The notes: generated by a model from the letters alone, not told the origin. DNA of 64,000 nucleotides from Neolewinella lacunae (GCF_014349155.1 NZ_JACSIT010000078.1:16248-80247); one strand, 5' to 3'; positions 50,545 to 59,065 are shown, numbered from the stretch's first letter. Numbers and translations: made by a program.

Positions 50545-51135
50545 ATGACGAACCAAGATCGCACGACTATGTCCAATCCCAAAAACCGCGCCGAAGCGGA
50601 ACTCAGCACCGCCGCCGCTGGCCAAGCCCTTACCACTGCCGACCAAAATGCCAAACGCGAAGAAGCCGAAGGCGTCATCCGCCGCTACGCACTGTTCGGA
50701 ACGGCCAGTGGCCTGATCCCTACCTTTGGCCTCGACGTGGCCGTGGCGACCGCCATCCAAACGCGGATGATTAAAGAGTTGGCCGACATCTACGAATTCG
50801 ACATTGATGACCAGATCGTGCGCACGGCGATGACGACCGGGATAACGGCGCTGGCCGGGCGGCTCCTATCCGGCATTGCGGCCTCGGTGGCCGAAAGTTT
50901 TTCTCCCCTGAAATTTCTCGTGGGCGGAGCCACCAGCGCTGCCGTCTCCGGCTTCCTGACCCTGGAAATCGGCTACCTCTACCAAACTCGCATGGAAGAG
51001 GGCCAAAACCCCGCCGACATCGGGGTCATGGAAATCGTCAACCACGTAGTCGCCCAAATCCAGCAAGGTAAATGGGACCCCACCCGCATCAGCCTGACGA
51101 GCCAACTTGGTGACATGCTCAGAAGCAAGGAATAA
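50545..51135 (+). CDS. DUF697-like membrane-associated protein
   Basis: A 196-residue protein. Hydrophobic helices around residues 50-75 and 95-150 with GLIPTFGLDVAVATAIQTRMIKELADIY (in parts), the pattern of DUF697/YcjF-type domains. The charged N-terminus is rich in Ala and Glu. A second Met at 50569 (residue 9) could also be the start. Function unknown. Downstream lies the nested-repeat region. Confidence 0.78.
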   Translation: MTNQDRTTMSNPKNRAEAELSTAAAGQALTTADQNAKREEAEGVIRRYALFGTASGLIPTFGLDVAVATAIQTRMIKELADIYEFDIDDQIVRTAMTTGITALAGRLLSGIAASVAESFSPLKFLVGGATSAAVSGFLTLEIGYLYQTRMEEGQNPADIGVMEIVNHVVAQIQQGKWDPTRISLTSQLGDMLRSKE

Positions 51136-51294
51136 AGGGGGAAAGGAGGAAGGGATTAAAGGGGCCAAAGAGCTTTGTTACTTCAGCTAGCGGGATGACA
51201 CCAGCCCGATTGAGCGATGCCTACCAGCCCGGGAGGGACTAAGCGTAGGGTTGGATGAAGCCAGGCGTTTTCGTTGGATTTTGTTCGTTTCCGT

Positions 51295-51761
51295 CCAGTA
51301 ATTCTCAGTTTAGCCTTTGATCGCTCTCCCTCGGTCCCTTTTGCTTCGCAGTACTACGTGCTCGCTACGCAGCTACTGCGTGGTCCAAGGGAGAGGGATG
51401 ACCTTTCGAACTAAATTTTGGCAAATAGCAAAATTTTGTTTCACCAGGGTAGCTTTTACAACCATTAGAGGCCGGCTGTCTAATTAGCTAGGCCGCAGCC
51501 GTACTCACTTTGGCCCATTCGTTGGGGGCTCAACCCCAGATCAACCGGGGGAGGCTCAAGCGCTTACCAGGTCGAGACCCTCTGGGTCGTAGGAGAATAC
51601 GCCACTGTGCCCAGCTCGATCGACCCAGAGGGTCTCAACCTAGGCAGTCTAACGCGCGTACGGGCTCACCCCAATTAATTAGACAGCCTACCATTAGAGG
51701 AGGGTTTTCTCTTGGTTTAGCAAGGGAGTACACTCGAAATGACTAAACTGAGAATTGCTGG
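51295..51761. mobile_element. Outer MITE-like element
   Basis: Inverted repeats of 19 bases (one mismatch) at 51295-51313 and 51743-51761, with the 7-base direct repeat TTTCCGT on both sides (51288-51294 and 51762-51768). It has no coding capacity and is about 250 bases long once the inner element is removed. Confidence 0.65.
51472..51689. mobile_element. Inner MITE-like element nested in the outer one
   Basis: 13-base perfect inverted repeats GGCTGTCTAATTA (51474-51486) and its complement (51676-51688), flanked by an 11-base direct repeat ACCATTAGAGG (51461-51471 and 51690-51700). Inside is a 16-bp perfect hairpin, GAGACCCTCTGGGTCG at 51574-51589 against 51621-51636. The 11-base duplication suggests an IS4-like parent transposase, which is not in the window. 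Confidence 0.75.
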
Positions 51762-51814
51762 TTTCCGTCCGATTCCGATTTCGTTCGTTTTGCGATTTCG
51801 TCCGTCCCCCTCTC

Positions 51815-52684
51815 CTATGCCTGGCCTTTGACTTCCCGCATGAGGCCCTCCTGTACAACGGATGCAACGAGTTTTCCCTCCGCGTCAAAGATATTGCCGC
51901 GGGTGAAGCCACGGGCTCCGCTGGCGGAAGGGCTATCGATACTGTAGAGCAACCACTCATCGGCCCGGAAGCGGCGGTGGAACCACATGGCGTGGTCGAG
52001 GCTGGCAATCTGGAGGTTGCGGTGGTCGATGGCCTTGCCGTGGGGAAAGAGGGCGGTCGTGAGCAGGTTATAATCGCTGGCGTAGGCCAGCACCAGTTCG
52101 TGCTGTTGCCGTACATCGCCCATGGGACCTTTGGCTTTCAGCCAGATGTTGCGGACGGGCTTGTAGACTTCGCTGGCGAAGGGGTTGAGAAATTCTACGG
52201 GCCGGAACTCGATGGGCCGCTCTACTTTGAGGATGCGCAGGATGTTTTCGGGCAATTGATCGCCAAACTGCTTGGCCATCCCGTCGTAACTCACCAGTTC
52301 GTCGTAAGACAATACCTGGGGCATCTCCGTCTGGTGGTCGAAGCCTTCCTGATCCAGCTGAAAACTGGCGGTGAGGTGAAAAATGGCGTTGCCCTTCTGC
52401 ACGGCTTTCACCGCCCGGGTGGTGAAGGAACCCCCGTCGCGGATGCGATCCACTTCAAAGACGATGGGAATATCCAGGTCTCCCGGCAACACGAAGTAGC
52501 CATGGAAACTGTGGACAAAGCGGTCATCCGGAACCGTACGCATCGCGGCGCTCAGGGCCTGGGCCATTACCTGGCCGCCAAAAACACGGGCACTGCCCAC
52601 CGTCTTAGAGTCTCCGCGAAATAAATTTACCTCGAGTCGTTCCAGCTCCAGGAGGCTTAGCAATTCAGCTACTTGTTTCATCAT
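51815..52684 (-). CDS. tesB: Acyl-CoA thioesterase II
   Basis: A double-hotdog thioesterase that hydrolyses acyl-CoA, 289 residues. Typical TesB parts: ARVFGGQVMAQALSAA, VHSFHGYFVLPGD, VDRIRDGGSFTTRAVKAVQKG, the second-domain IASLDHAMWFHRRFRADEWLLYSIDSPSASGARGFTRG (in parts) with the catalytic Asp, and GKLVASVVQEGLMR. Two adjacent ATG codons (52684 and 52681) are equivalent starts. Divergent from the thiolase gene, which would fit fatty-acid metabolism. Confidence 0.94.
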   Translation of the reverse strand: MMKQVAELLSLLELERLEVNLFRGDSKTVGSARVFGGQVMAQALSAAMRTVPDDRFVHSFHGYFVLPGDLDIPIVFEVDRIRDGGSFTTRAVKAVQKGNAIFHLTASFQLDQEGFDHQTEMPQVLSYDELVSYDGMAKQFGDQLPENILRILKVERPIEFRPVEFLNPFASEVYKPVRNIWLKAKGPMGDVRQQHELVLAYASDYNLLTTALFPHGKAIDHRNLQIASLDHAMWFHRRFRADEWLLYSIDSPSASGARGFTRGNIFDAEGKLVASVVQEGLMREVKGQA

Positions 52685-52730
52685 TCTTTCTTTCCCCCGG
52701 AGTAACCCCGTTGGGTGGGGATTTGGTTCA

Positions 52731-52806
52731 ATAGTTCATAGTTCATAGTTCATAGTTCAATAGTCTCACGTGGCCACTACTAGACTATGAACTACTAGAC
52801 TATGAA
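52731..52806. repeat. Short direct and inverted repeats between tesB and thiolase
   Basis: TAGTTCATAGTTCA-type direct repeats, then TAGACTATGAACT twice in the opposite orientation, forming an imperfect palindrome around TCACGTGGCC. It occupies the divergent promoter region. Confidence 0.7.
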
Positions 52807-52815
52807 CTAAATCCC

Positions 52816-52823
52816 TACCTTTG
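52816..52823 (+). promoter_or_regulatory. Candidate -7 box of the thiolase gene (TACCTTTG)
   Basis: TACCTTTG matches TAnnTTTG exactly and lies 29 bases before the ATG at 52853. Confidence 0.5.
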
Positions 52824-52852
52824 TTGCTCTGACAACTAAAATTTTACCGATC

Positions 52853-54040
52853 ATGCCCCAACCTGCCGTTTACATCTGTTCAGCCGTCCGTACCCCCATT
52901 GGCTCTTTCGGAGGCGTATTTGCTTCACTCAGCGCTACCCAACTGGGGGCTGCGGCCATCAAAGGGGCCCTGGAGAAAGCGGGTGTTGCGGCTACGGAAG
53001 TCAACGAAGTGTTGATGGGCAACGTCGTCTCGGCCAACCTCGGCCAGGCTCCGGCACGGCAGGCGGCCCTCGGGGCGGGACTGCCCCATTCCGTACCCTG
53101 CACTACGGTGAATAAGGTTTGCAGCAGTGGGATGAAGTCGGTCATGTTCGGTGCCCAGAGCATTATGCTGGGCCACAATGACCTGGTCGTGGCGGGCGGC
53201 ATGGAAAGCATGAGCAACATCCCCTACTACGTGCCCGATGCCCGCTGGGGCGCTAAGTTTGGTGACCGCCAACTGATCGACGGACTGAGCCGGGATGGCC
53301 TGACCGACGCCTACGACCAAAACGCCATGGGAGTGTGCGCCGACGCAACGGCGACGAAATACGGCATCTCCCGCGAAGCCCAGGATACCTACGCCATCAA
53401 CAGCTACCAGCGCGCCGCCGCCGCTACCGAAGACGGCACTTTCGCCCGCGAGATCGTTGGTGTCGCCGTCCCCCAGCGCCGGGGCGATGACCTGGTGATT
53501 ACTGAAGACGAAGAGTTCAAGAAGGTGATGTTCGATAAAATCCCTTCCCTGCGCCCCGCATTCAGTAAAGACGGTACGGTTACAGCTGCCAACGCCAGTA
53601 CGATCAACGACGGGGCCGCCGCCCTCGTCCTGGTCTCCGAAGCGAAGATGAAGGCCCTCGGCCTGACGCCCCTGGCCCGCATCGTCTCCTTTGCCGACGC
53701 CGCCCAGGCCCCGCAGTGGTTCACCACCGCCCCTACCCTGGCCGCCCCCCTGGCCCTGCAACGCGCGGGCCTGAAAATGTCGGACATCGATTTCCTGGAA
53801 GTCAACGAGGCCTTCGCCGTAGTGCCCATGGCTTTTGTGCAAGAGCTCGGCATTGATGGGGGTAATATGAACGTCACCGGCGGCGGCGTCTCCCTCGGCC
53901 ACCCCCTGGGCACCTCGGGCGCCCGCATCATCGTTACCCTCCTCAACGTACTCCGCAGCCAAGGTGGCAAATACGGCCTGGCCACGCTCTGCAACGGAGG
54001 CGGCGGTGCCTCGGCCATCGTCATTGAGGCCCTCGCCTAA
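52853..54040 (+). CDS. Acetyl-CoA C-acyltransferase (thiolase)
   Basis: A type II thiolase, 395 residues. The nucleophile is Cys90 in NKVCSSGMK; the His is in SLGHPLGTSGAR and the second Cys in CNGGGGAS. VDIDFLEVNEAFAVVPMAF-type segment is present. It makes or splits acetoacetyl-CoA; whether it is biosynthetic or degradative cannot be told. Divergent from tesB. Confidence 0.95.
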   Translation: MPQPAVYICSAVRTPIGSFGGVFASLSATQLGAAAIKGALEKAGVAATEVNEVLMGNVVSANLGQAPARQAALGAGLPHSVPCTTVNKVCSSGMKSVMFGAQSIMLGHNDLVVAGGMESMSNIPYYVPDARWGAKFGDRQLIDGLSRDGLTDAYDQNAMGVCADATATKYGISREAQDTYAINSYQRAAAATEDGTFAREIVGVAVPQRRGDDLVITEDEEFKKVMFDKIPSLRPAFSKDGTVTAANASTINDGAAALVLVSEAKMKALGLTPLARIVSFADAAQAPQWFTTAPTLAAPLALQRAGLKMSDIDFLEVNEAFAVVPMAFVQELGIDGGNMNVTGGGVSLGHPLGTSGARIIVTLLNVLRSQGGKYGLATLCNGGGGASAIVIEALA

Positions 54041-54064
54041 AGTAAAACCTTCCGATCGAAGCTT

Positions 54065-54619
54065 TTACTTGCGGAACTTCATCCGGTAGGCAGCGTCAAC
54101 TTCGCCCTTGCTGATCTTTTCCAGTTTGCGCTTGATGAGCCGCATTTTGAGTGGCTTGAGGTATTCGATAAAAAGAATCCCCTCAATGTGGTCGTACTCG
54201 TGCTGGATAACGCGGGCGTTCAGGCCTTTAAAGGTCTCGGTGTGCTCCACGAAGTTTTCGTCTTGCCAGCGGATGGTGATTTCTTCCGGCCGCTCTACCT
54301 CCCCGTTGATGTCGGGGATGGAAAGGCAACCTTCGGTGTAAAAACAGTCGTCGCCCGCCTCTTCCAGAATTTCGGCGTTGATGAAGACTTTCCGGACGCC
54401 GAGGTGCTCCTCCCCTTCTTCGTGCATCGGCCCACTGTCGACGACAAAAAGACGGATGGAACGGCCAATCTGCGGCGCGGCCAGGCCAACGCCATTGGCG
54501 TGCTCCATGGTCTCCCACATATCGGCGATCAGTTGCTCAAGGCCCTCATAATCGGGGCCGATGTCTTGGGCCACTTTTTTCAGTACGGGCTGCCCGTAGG
54601 CGTAAATGGGGAGAATCAT
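54065..54619 (-). CDS. def: Peptide deformylase
   Basis: Removes the formyl group from nascent N-terminal Met. 184 residues with all three motifs: GVGLAAPQIG (43-52), EGCLSIP (Cys98) and QHEYDH (His140, Glu141, His144) that bind the metal. ATG at 54619. It is downstream of ruvX on the same strand, separated by the 153-base MITE-like element, which may have split an older ruvX-def operon. It converges with the thiolase gene. Confidence 0.97.
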   Translation of the reverse strand: MILPIYAYGQPVLKKVAQDIGPDYEGLEQLIADMWETMEHANGVGLAAPQIGRSIRLFVVDSGPMHEEGEEHLGVRKVFINAEILEEAGDDCFYTEGCLSIPDINGEVERPEEITIRWQDENFVEHTETFKGLNARVIQHEYDHIEGILFIEYLKPLKMRLIKRKLEKISKGEVDAAYRMKFRK

Positions 54620-54664
54620 GTTGCTGCTTGGTAGCTATTTGTGTAAAAAGTGTCAAAGGGCTTA

Positions 54665-54817
54665 GAGCGTGTCTAAAATTTTTAAGAACTGATAATCAAT
54701 GACTTATGGTTCTGGCTAGACAAAAAAATTGCGCGCATAGTGGACTACGTAAGCCATTTTTGTGACGCCAGGTTCATAAGTGCTTGGTTATCAGGAAGTA
54801 AAAATTTAGACACGCTC
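54665..54817. mobile_element. 153-bp MITE-like element in the ruvX stop codon
   Basis: 13-base perfect terminal inverted repeats, GAGCGTGTCTAAA at each end, flanked by TTA direct repeats (54662-54664 and 54818-54820). The two halves are near-complementary over most of their length, so the element folds into a long hairpin. A 3-base TNA duplication and such ends suggest an IS5-family (IS1031-type) parent. Confidence 0.8.
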
Positions 54818-55231
54818 TTAGTCCAGTGCTTCCATAAAATCCTGCAAAATAAGGGTGGCGGCCATTTGGTCCACCCGCTCTTTTTCGCGGCGTTTCATCC
54901 GGGGCACGCCCATTTCGATCATGGCTTCCATAGCACGGCGGGAGGTACGGAACTCATCCTGCCGGTGGAGGCGAATGGCGGGGTAAAGCCTGGCAAATTT
55001 GCGTTCAAAACCCACCACCTCGGCGTTGATCGCGTTTGGGGTGCCGTCTTTGTGGAGGCTTTCGCCAATCACCAAATCCCCCACTTCCTCGGCCAGAAGG
55101 TAGTTTTTCAGCCAATCCATGAGCTGCCAGGTGGGGATCGTCGTCAGCCCGTTGGCAATGAGGCGCAGGGGGTCGCTGGCGGCAATGCCACAGCGTTTGG
55201 AACCGTAATCGATGGCGAGAATGCGGGAGAT
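54818..55231 (-). CDS. ruvX: Holliday junction resolvase RuvX/YqgF, no canonical start
   Basis: The RNase H-fold RuvX, 137 residues if read from an ATC codon at 55231. The N-terminal motif RILAIDYGSKRCGIAASDP with the catalytic Asp8 is complete; VIGESLHKDGT and RQDEFRTSRRAMEAMI are also typical. In the frame between the upstream stop (55244-55246) and Asp8 there is no ATG, GTG or TTG. The first Met (55120) would remove the catalytic strand. So it uses a rare start (ATC at 55231 or ATT at 55222) or carries a recent mutation. The stop codon TAA lies in the target duplication of the MITE-like element. Confidence 0.8.
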   Translation of the reverse strand: MSRILAIDYGSKRCGIAASDPLRLIANGLTTIPTWQLMDWLKNYLLAEEVGDLVIGESLHKDGTPNAINAEVVGFERKFARLYPAIRLHRQDEFRTSRRAMEAMIEMGVPRMKRREKERVDQMAATLILQDFMEALD

Positions 55232-55307
55232 TGGAAGTAGATTTTAATGGAATAATGAGGAACACAACCCAAAGAGTGATGGTTGGAAGCTACCACCTAT
55301 TGGCAGT

Positions 55308-55397
55308 GGGCGCGGCCGCAGGTGCAAAGTTAAGGGACGGAGAGCAGTGCGCGGCCTCTGCTTTGTCCAACTTTCCCCCGCACCTGCGTCCGCGCCC
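55308..55397. repeat. Inverted pair of dispersed 18-bp motifs upstream of ruvX
   Basis: GGGCGCGGCCGCAGGTGC at 55308-55325 and GCACCTGCGTCCGCGCCC at 55380-55397 face each other over 54 bases. The left copy directly follows the -7 box TAACTTTG on the ruvX strand; the right copy lies 21 bases from the RND terminator. Confidence 0.75.
55325..55332 (-). promoter_or_regulatory. Candidate -7 box of ruvX (TAACTTTG)
   Basis: TAACTTTG on the minus strand, overlapping the first base of a dispersed motif copy, which would then be the start of the transcript. 93 bases before the presumed ruvX start. Confidence 0.5.
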
Positions 55398-55418
55398 AGC
55401 ACGAAATACTGCAAAACG

Positions 55419-55455
55419 AAGACCGCCATTCCACCAGGCGTGAAATGGCGGTCTT
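55419..55455 (-). terminator. Intrinsic terminator of the efflux operon
   Basis: Arms AAGACCGCCATT and AATGGCGGTCTT, loop 13 bases, followed on the minus strand by CGTTTTGC. It is 29 bases beyond the RND stop. Confidence 0.82.
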
Positions 55456-55484
55456 GGGTAGCGGACCGAGGAAGCAGATGCTGC

Positions 55485-58400
55485 CTAGGTGGTCGTTACC
55501 AGATAGTCGCTGCCATCGTCGTCGGTCTCGTCTGAGAGCAGGCGTTCCGGCTCATCTTCTACTGGCCGGTTGACGCGACGGATCAAGCGCTTGGTCGCCC
55601 GCCGGGTGCGGTACACCAGCCAGAGCATTACCGGTACTACCACCAGGGTGAGGAAGGTGGCGAAGACGAGACCGTAGATGACCGTCCAGGCCATGGGCCC
55701 CCAGATCGCCGTGTTGTCGCCCCCCAGGAAGTAGCGCCCGTCCCAGCTGGCCACAAAGCTGAAGAAATCGAAGTTAAAGCCAATGGCCAGGGGAATGAGG
55801 CCCAAAACCGTCGTAATGGCCGTCAGCAACACCGGCCGCAGGCGCGTCGCTCCACCTTCCACGATGCAGTCCCGGATCTCTGACAATTCTAATTCCGAAA
55901 TTTTCTTTAGCCCCCGTTCGCGGAGTTTTTCCTTCATCAACAGCGTCGTGTAGTCAATCAATACGATGGCGTTGTTCACTACTACGCCGGCCAGCGAGAT
56001 GATGCCCACCCCGGTAAAGACCACCGAGAAGGTACCGCCGAAGAAGAAGTAGCCCAGCAGTACGCCAATGGTGGAAAGGATGACCGAACTGAGGATGATG
56101 AACGGCGAACTGATGCTGTTGAACTGGGCAACAATGATGATGAAGATCAGGAAAAGCGCGAAAACGAAAGCCCCGAGCAGGAAGCCAACGTCTTCCTGCT
56201 GCTGTTGCTGCTCGCCGGTAAACTCGTAGGTGAAGCCCTGGGGCAGGTCATAGTTCTGCATCGCCGCATCGATCTGGGGGATGATGTCGTTGCCGACGTA
56301 GCCGTCCAGGACGTTGGAGCTGATGGTGATGACCCGGTCCAGGTCTTTGCGCTTGATGGAAGAGTAGGTAGAGGTGTACTCCACGCTGGCTACGGTGCTG
56401 ATGGGCACCTGGCTGATGCGGCCCGTGGCGGGGTCGCGGAAGGTGATCCGCTGGTCGAGCAAGCTGGCCACCCGGTTGCGGTCTTCTTCTTTGAGGCGCA
56501 GGAAGATGGGATACTCTTCTTCACCGAGCTTGTATTTGCTGATTTCCTTACCGTACACCGAGGTGCGCAGGGCACTGGCAATCTGGAAGGTCGAGAGCCC
56601 GAAGCGCCGTGCGGCTTCGCGATCAATTTTCACCAGCAGTTCGGGTACGCCCAACTTGACGTCGGCCGCCAATTCTTCAATCCCGGGGATGCCCTGGGCA
56701 TTGATGTAGCTGATGACTTCATCGCCCAGGGGAATGAGCTTATCGATGTCTTCCCCGGCGATTTCCAGGTTGATGGGTTTACCCGTGGCCGGGCCGTCGG
56801 CGTTTTTGTCTACCGTCACCCGCACCCCGGGAACGCCTTTTACCGTTTGCCGGATTTCGTCCATCACCTGCGTCGTACTGATGCCGCCCCGCTCGCGGAA
56901 GGGGACGAAGCTGACCGTAATCCGCGCCTTGTTGGGCGTAAATCCTGGCTCCGGTGGCGCGTTCGGGTCGGAGGTATTCTCCCCGATCTGGGTGAGGACG
57001 GACTCCACGATGTGCTGGTAAGGCTCCAACTCGGCAATGATTTTGCTCTCCAGCACTTTGGTCGCTTCGTTCGTCGCTTCAATGTCTGAGCCCAGCGGCA
57101 GTTCCACGAAAGCGTTGATGTAGAGCGGGTCGGCGCTCGGGAAAAACTCTACGGCCGGGGGCTTGATGGCCGTCAGGACCAACGAAAGCACCATCAGGCC
57201 CAGGGTGCCAGCCATCACCAGCCCGCCCCAGCGCAGGGAGCGCTCAATGGTACCACGGTACTGGTTTTCCAGCCAGGGCAAGAAACGGTCTTGAAAAACC
57301 AGGGCCGCCGGGCGCATCAGGAAGAAATACAGCAGGGTGACGATCGTAAAGATCACCATCAGGTTGAACAACCACTGCGCACCCGCCAGCAGACCCAGTA
57401 CACCCAGGATCATCATGGCGGCGGCACTGATCAGGGTGCGCTGCACTTTGCGTTTGCGGCCCCGCTGCGTTTCCGCGCGGCGGTCTACCACCATGAAGCG
57501 GCTGGCCAGCACGGGGTTGATCACCAAGGCTACGATCAACGACGATACCAAGACCAGGATCAGCGTAATCGGGAAGTATTTCATGAACTCCCCCACGATG
57601 CCCGGCCAAACGGCCAAGGGACTAAACGCCGCCAGCGTAGTCGCCGTAGAGGCAATGATCGGCCAGGCCACTTCCCCCGCGCCGTATTTGGCGGCATTTT
57701 CGGCATCCTCCCCATTCTGCATGTAGCGGAAAATGTTTTCCACGATCACGATCCCGTTATCCACCAAAAGCCCCAGGGCCAGAATGAGGGCAAAAAGAAC
57801 TACGATGTTCAAGGTCACCCCGGAAAGGTAGATCCAGAGAATACCCATCAGCATCGAAAGCGGAATGGCAATCCCCACGAAGAGCGCGTTGCGGAGACCC
57901 AGGAAGAACAGCAAGACCAAAACCACCAGGATGACCCCGGAAATGATGCTGTTTTCGAGGTTATCCACCTGGTCGCGGGTGTTGTAAGACTGGTCGTTGA
58001 AGAAGGTGATTTCCAGGTCTTCGGGCAGGCTTTTGGCCACTTCCTTTACCGTCGCCTGCACCCCGTCGGAGGTAGTCAGCAGGTTTTCCCCGGATTTCTT
58101 GATGACGTCCAGGCTGATTACCGGCAGGGCATTCGCGCGGGCGATACTCTTGGGCTCCTCGTAGCCAAAAGTCACATCGGCAATGTCCCGCAGGTACACC
58201 AGGCGCTGCTTTTCATTCTTCACGATGGTGTTGGCCAGTTCTTCGGCGTCCTCGAACTCCCCGACTACCCGGATGGCCCGGCGCATGCCGTTGTTCTTGA
58301 TCTCGCCGCCGGAAAGGGTCAGGTTCTCCGCCGAAACGGCATTCTCCACGTCCTGGAAGCTGATTTCCAGGCTTTCCATTTTTCGCACGTCTACGGCGAT

Positions 58401-58973
58401 CTCAATCTCCCGTTCCTGGATGCCTTTCAGGTTGACGGCGGAGACGCCATCGACGTTTTCCAGCTCATCCTCCATCAATTCTGCGTAGCGCCGCAACTCT
58501 TCGGGCGGGAAATCTCCGCTCATGTTGACCGTCACGATCGGGAGTTGGGAGAGGTTAATCTCCAGTACGGTCGGTTCCGTGTCAAGGTCCGAGGGCAATT
58601 CCGGTTTGGCCTGATCGACGGCGTCTTTCGTCCGCCGCACCGCGTCGTCGAAATCTTCGTCCGAGTTGAACTCTACGGTGATGACGGAAAAATCCTGGAT
58701 GCTCGTGGAGCGGATGATCTTCACCCCGTCCACACTCTGCAACTCCTTTTCCAGGGGGCGGGTGATGAGGTTCTCAATGTCCGCCGCCGAGTTACCGAAG
58801 TAGGGTGTGTTGATGTACACCTGGGGAAACTCCACCTCTGGAAACTGCTCCTTCGGCACCTGGTCGTAGGCAAAGAGGCCGAAGATCAGGATCATGATGG
58901 CGAGCAGAAATACGCTCGTTCCATTATCGACGGAGAGGTTGGTTAAAGAAAAAGTTCTTTTTTGCGATTCCAT
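55485..58973 (-). CDS. RND efflux transporter permease
   Basis: A proton-driven inner-membrane pump of the AcrB/HAE-1 type, 1162 residues with 12 expected transmembrane helices. Typical parts: VPKEQFPEVEFPQVYINTPYFGNSAADIENLITRPLEKEL (in pieces), GIAIPLSMLMGI, LILALGLLVDNGIVIVENI, with the charged Asp in TM4, and the second half GVGIISLAGVVVNNAIVLIDY. A long loop with an extra pair of hydrophobic segments lies between about 505 and 560. It is the last gene of tetR-tolC-mfp-rnd. Substrate unknown. Confidence 0.95.
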   Translation of the reverse strand: MESQKRTFSLTNLSVDNGTSVFLLAIMILIFGLFAYDQVPKEQFPEVEFPQVYINTPYFGNSAADIENLITRPLEKELQSVDGVKIIRSTSIQDFSVITVEFNSDEDFDDAVRRTKDAVDQAKPELPSDLDTEPTVLEINLSQLPIVTVNMSGDFPPEELRRYAELMEDELENVDGVSAVNLKGIQEREIEIAVDVRKMESLEISFQDVENAVSAENLTLSGGEIKNNGMRRAIRVVGEFEDAEELANTIVKNEKQRLVYLRDIADVTFGYEEPKSIARANALPVISLDVIKKSGENLLTTSDGVQATVKEVAKSLPEDLEITFFNDQSYNTRDQVDNLENSIISGVILVVLVLLFFLGLRNALFVGIAIPLSMLMGILWIYLSGVTLNIVVLFALILALGLLVDNGIVIVENIFRYMQNGEDAENAAKYGAGEVAWPIIASTATTLAAFSPLAVWPGIVGEFMKYFPITLILVLVSSLIVALVINPVLASRFMVVDRRAETQRGRKRKVQRTLISAAAMMILGVLGLLAGAQWLFNLMVIFTIVTLLYFFLMRPAALVFQDRFLPWLENQYRGTIERSLRWGGLVMAGTLGLMVLSLVLTAIKPPAVEFFPSADPLYINAFVELPLGSDIEATNEATKVLESKIIAELEPYQHIVESVLTQIGENTSDPNAPPEPGFTPNKARITVSFVPFRERGGISTTQVMDEIRQTVKGVPGVRVTVDKNADGPATGKPINLEIAGEDIDKLIPLGDEVISYINAQGIPGIEELAADVKLGVPELLVKIDREAARRFGLSTFQIASALRTSVYGKEISKYKLGEEEYPIFLRLKEEDRNRVASLLDQRITFRDPATGRISQVPISTVASVEYTSTYSSIKRKDLDRVITISSNVLDGYVGNDIIPQIDAAMQNYDLPQGFTYEFTGEQQQQQEDVGFLLGAFVFALFLIFIIIVAQFNSISSPFIILSSVILSTIGVLLGYFFFGGTFSVVFTGVGIISLAGVVVNNAIVLIDYTTLLMKEKLRERGLKKISELELSEIRDCIVEGGATRLRPVLLTAITTVLGLIPLAIGFNFDFFSFVASWDGRYFLGGDNTAIWGPMAWTVIYGLVFATFLTLVVVPVMLWLVYRTRRATKRLIRRVNRPVEDEPERLLSDETDDDGSDYLVTTT

Positions 58974-59014
58974 AAAGTATGGTCCGTTGTACGCTGGGCA
59001 AATGACCGGCAGGG

Positions 59015-59041
59015 GGCGGCACCGGGTTTACGGGTGCCGCC
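59015..59041 (-). other. Hairpin between MFP and RND genes
   Basis: A perfect 9-bp stem (GGCGGCACC/GGTGCCGCC) with a 9-base loop, in the 92-base gap between the adaptor and pump genes. There is no T-tract, so it could set relative expression through mRNA processing. Confidence 0.55.
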
Positions 59042-59065
59042 TGCGGCCTTCTGCGGCGGTATTTT

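Larger units (their letters stand above)
51136..51814. other. Non-coding region with nested inverted-repeat elements
   Basis: 679 bases between the DUF697-like gene and tesB. No credible gene is present. It contains two nested inverted-repeat elements with direct-repeat flanks (51295-51761 and 51472-51689) and, left of them, TTTTGCTTCGCAGTA, a phrase repeated near 62635. Confidence 0.7.

Noticed and set aside
57291..58946. A 551-codon + strand frame
   Set aside because: Antisense to the RND pump gene; His/Gln-rich with no recognisable domain.
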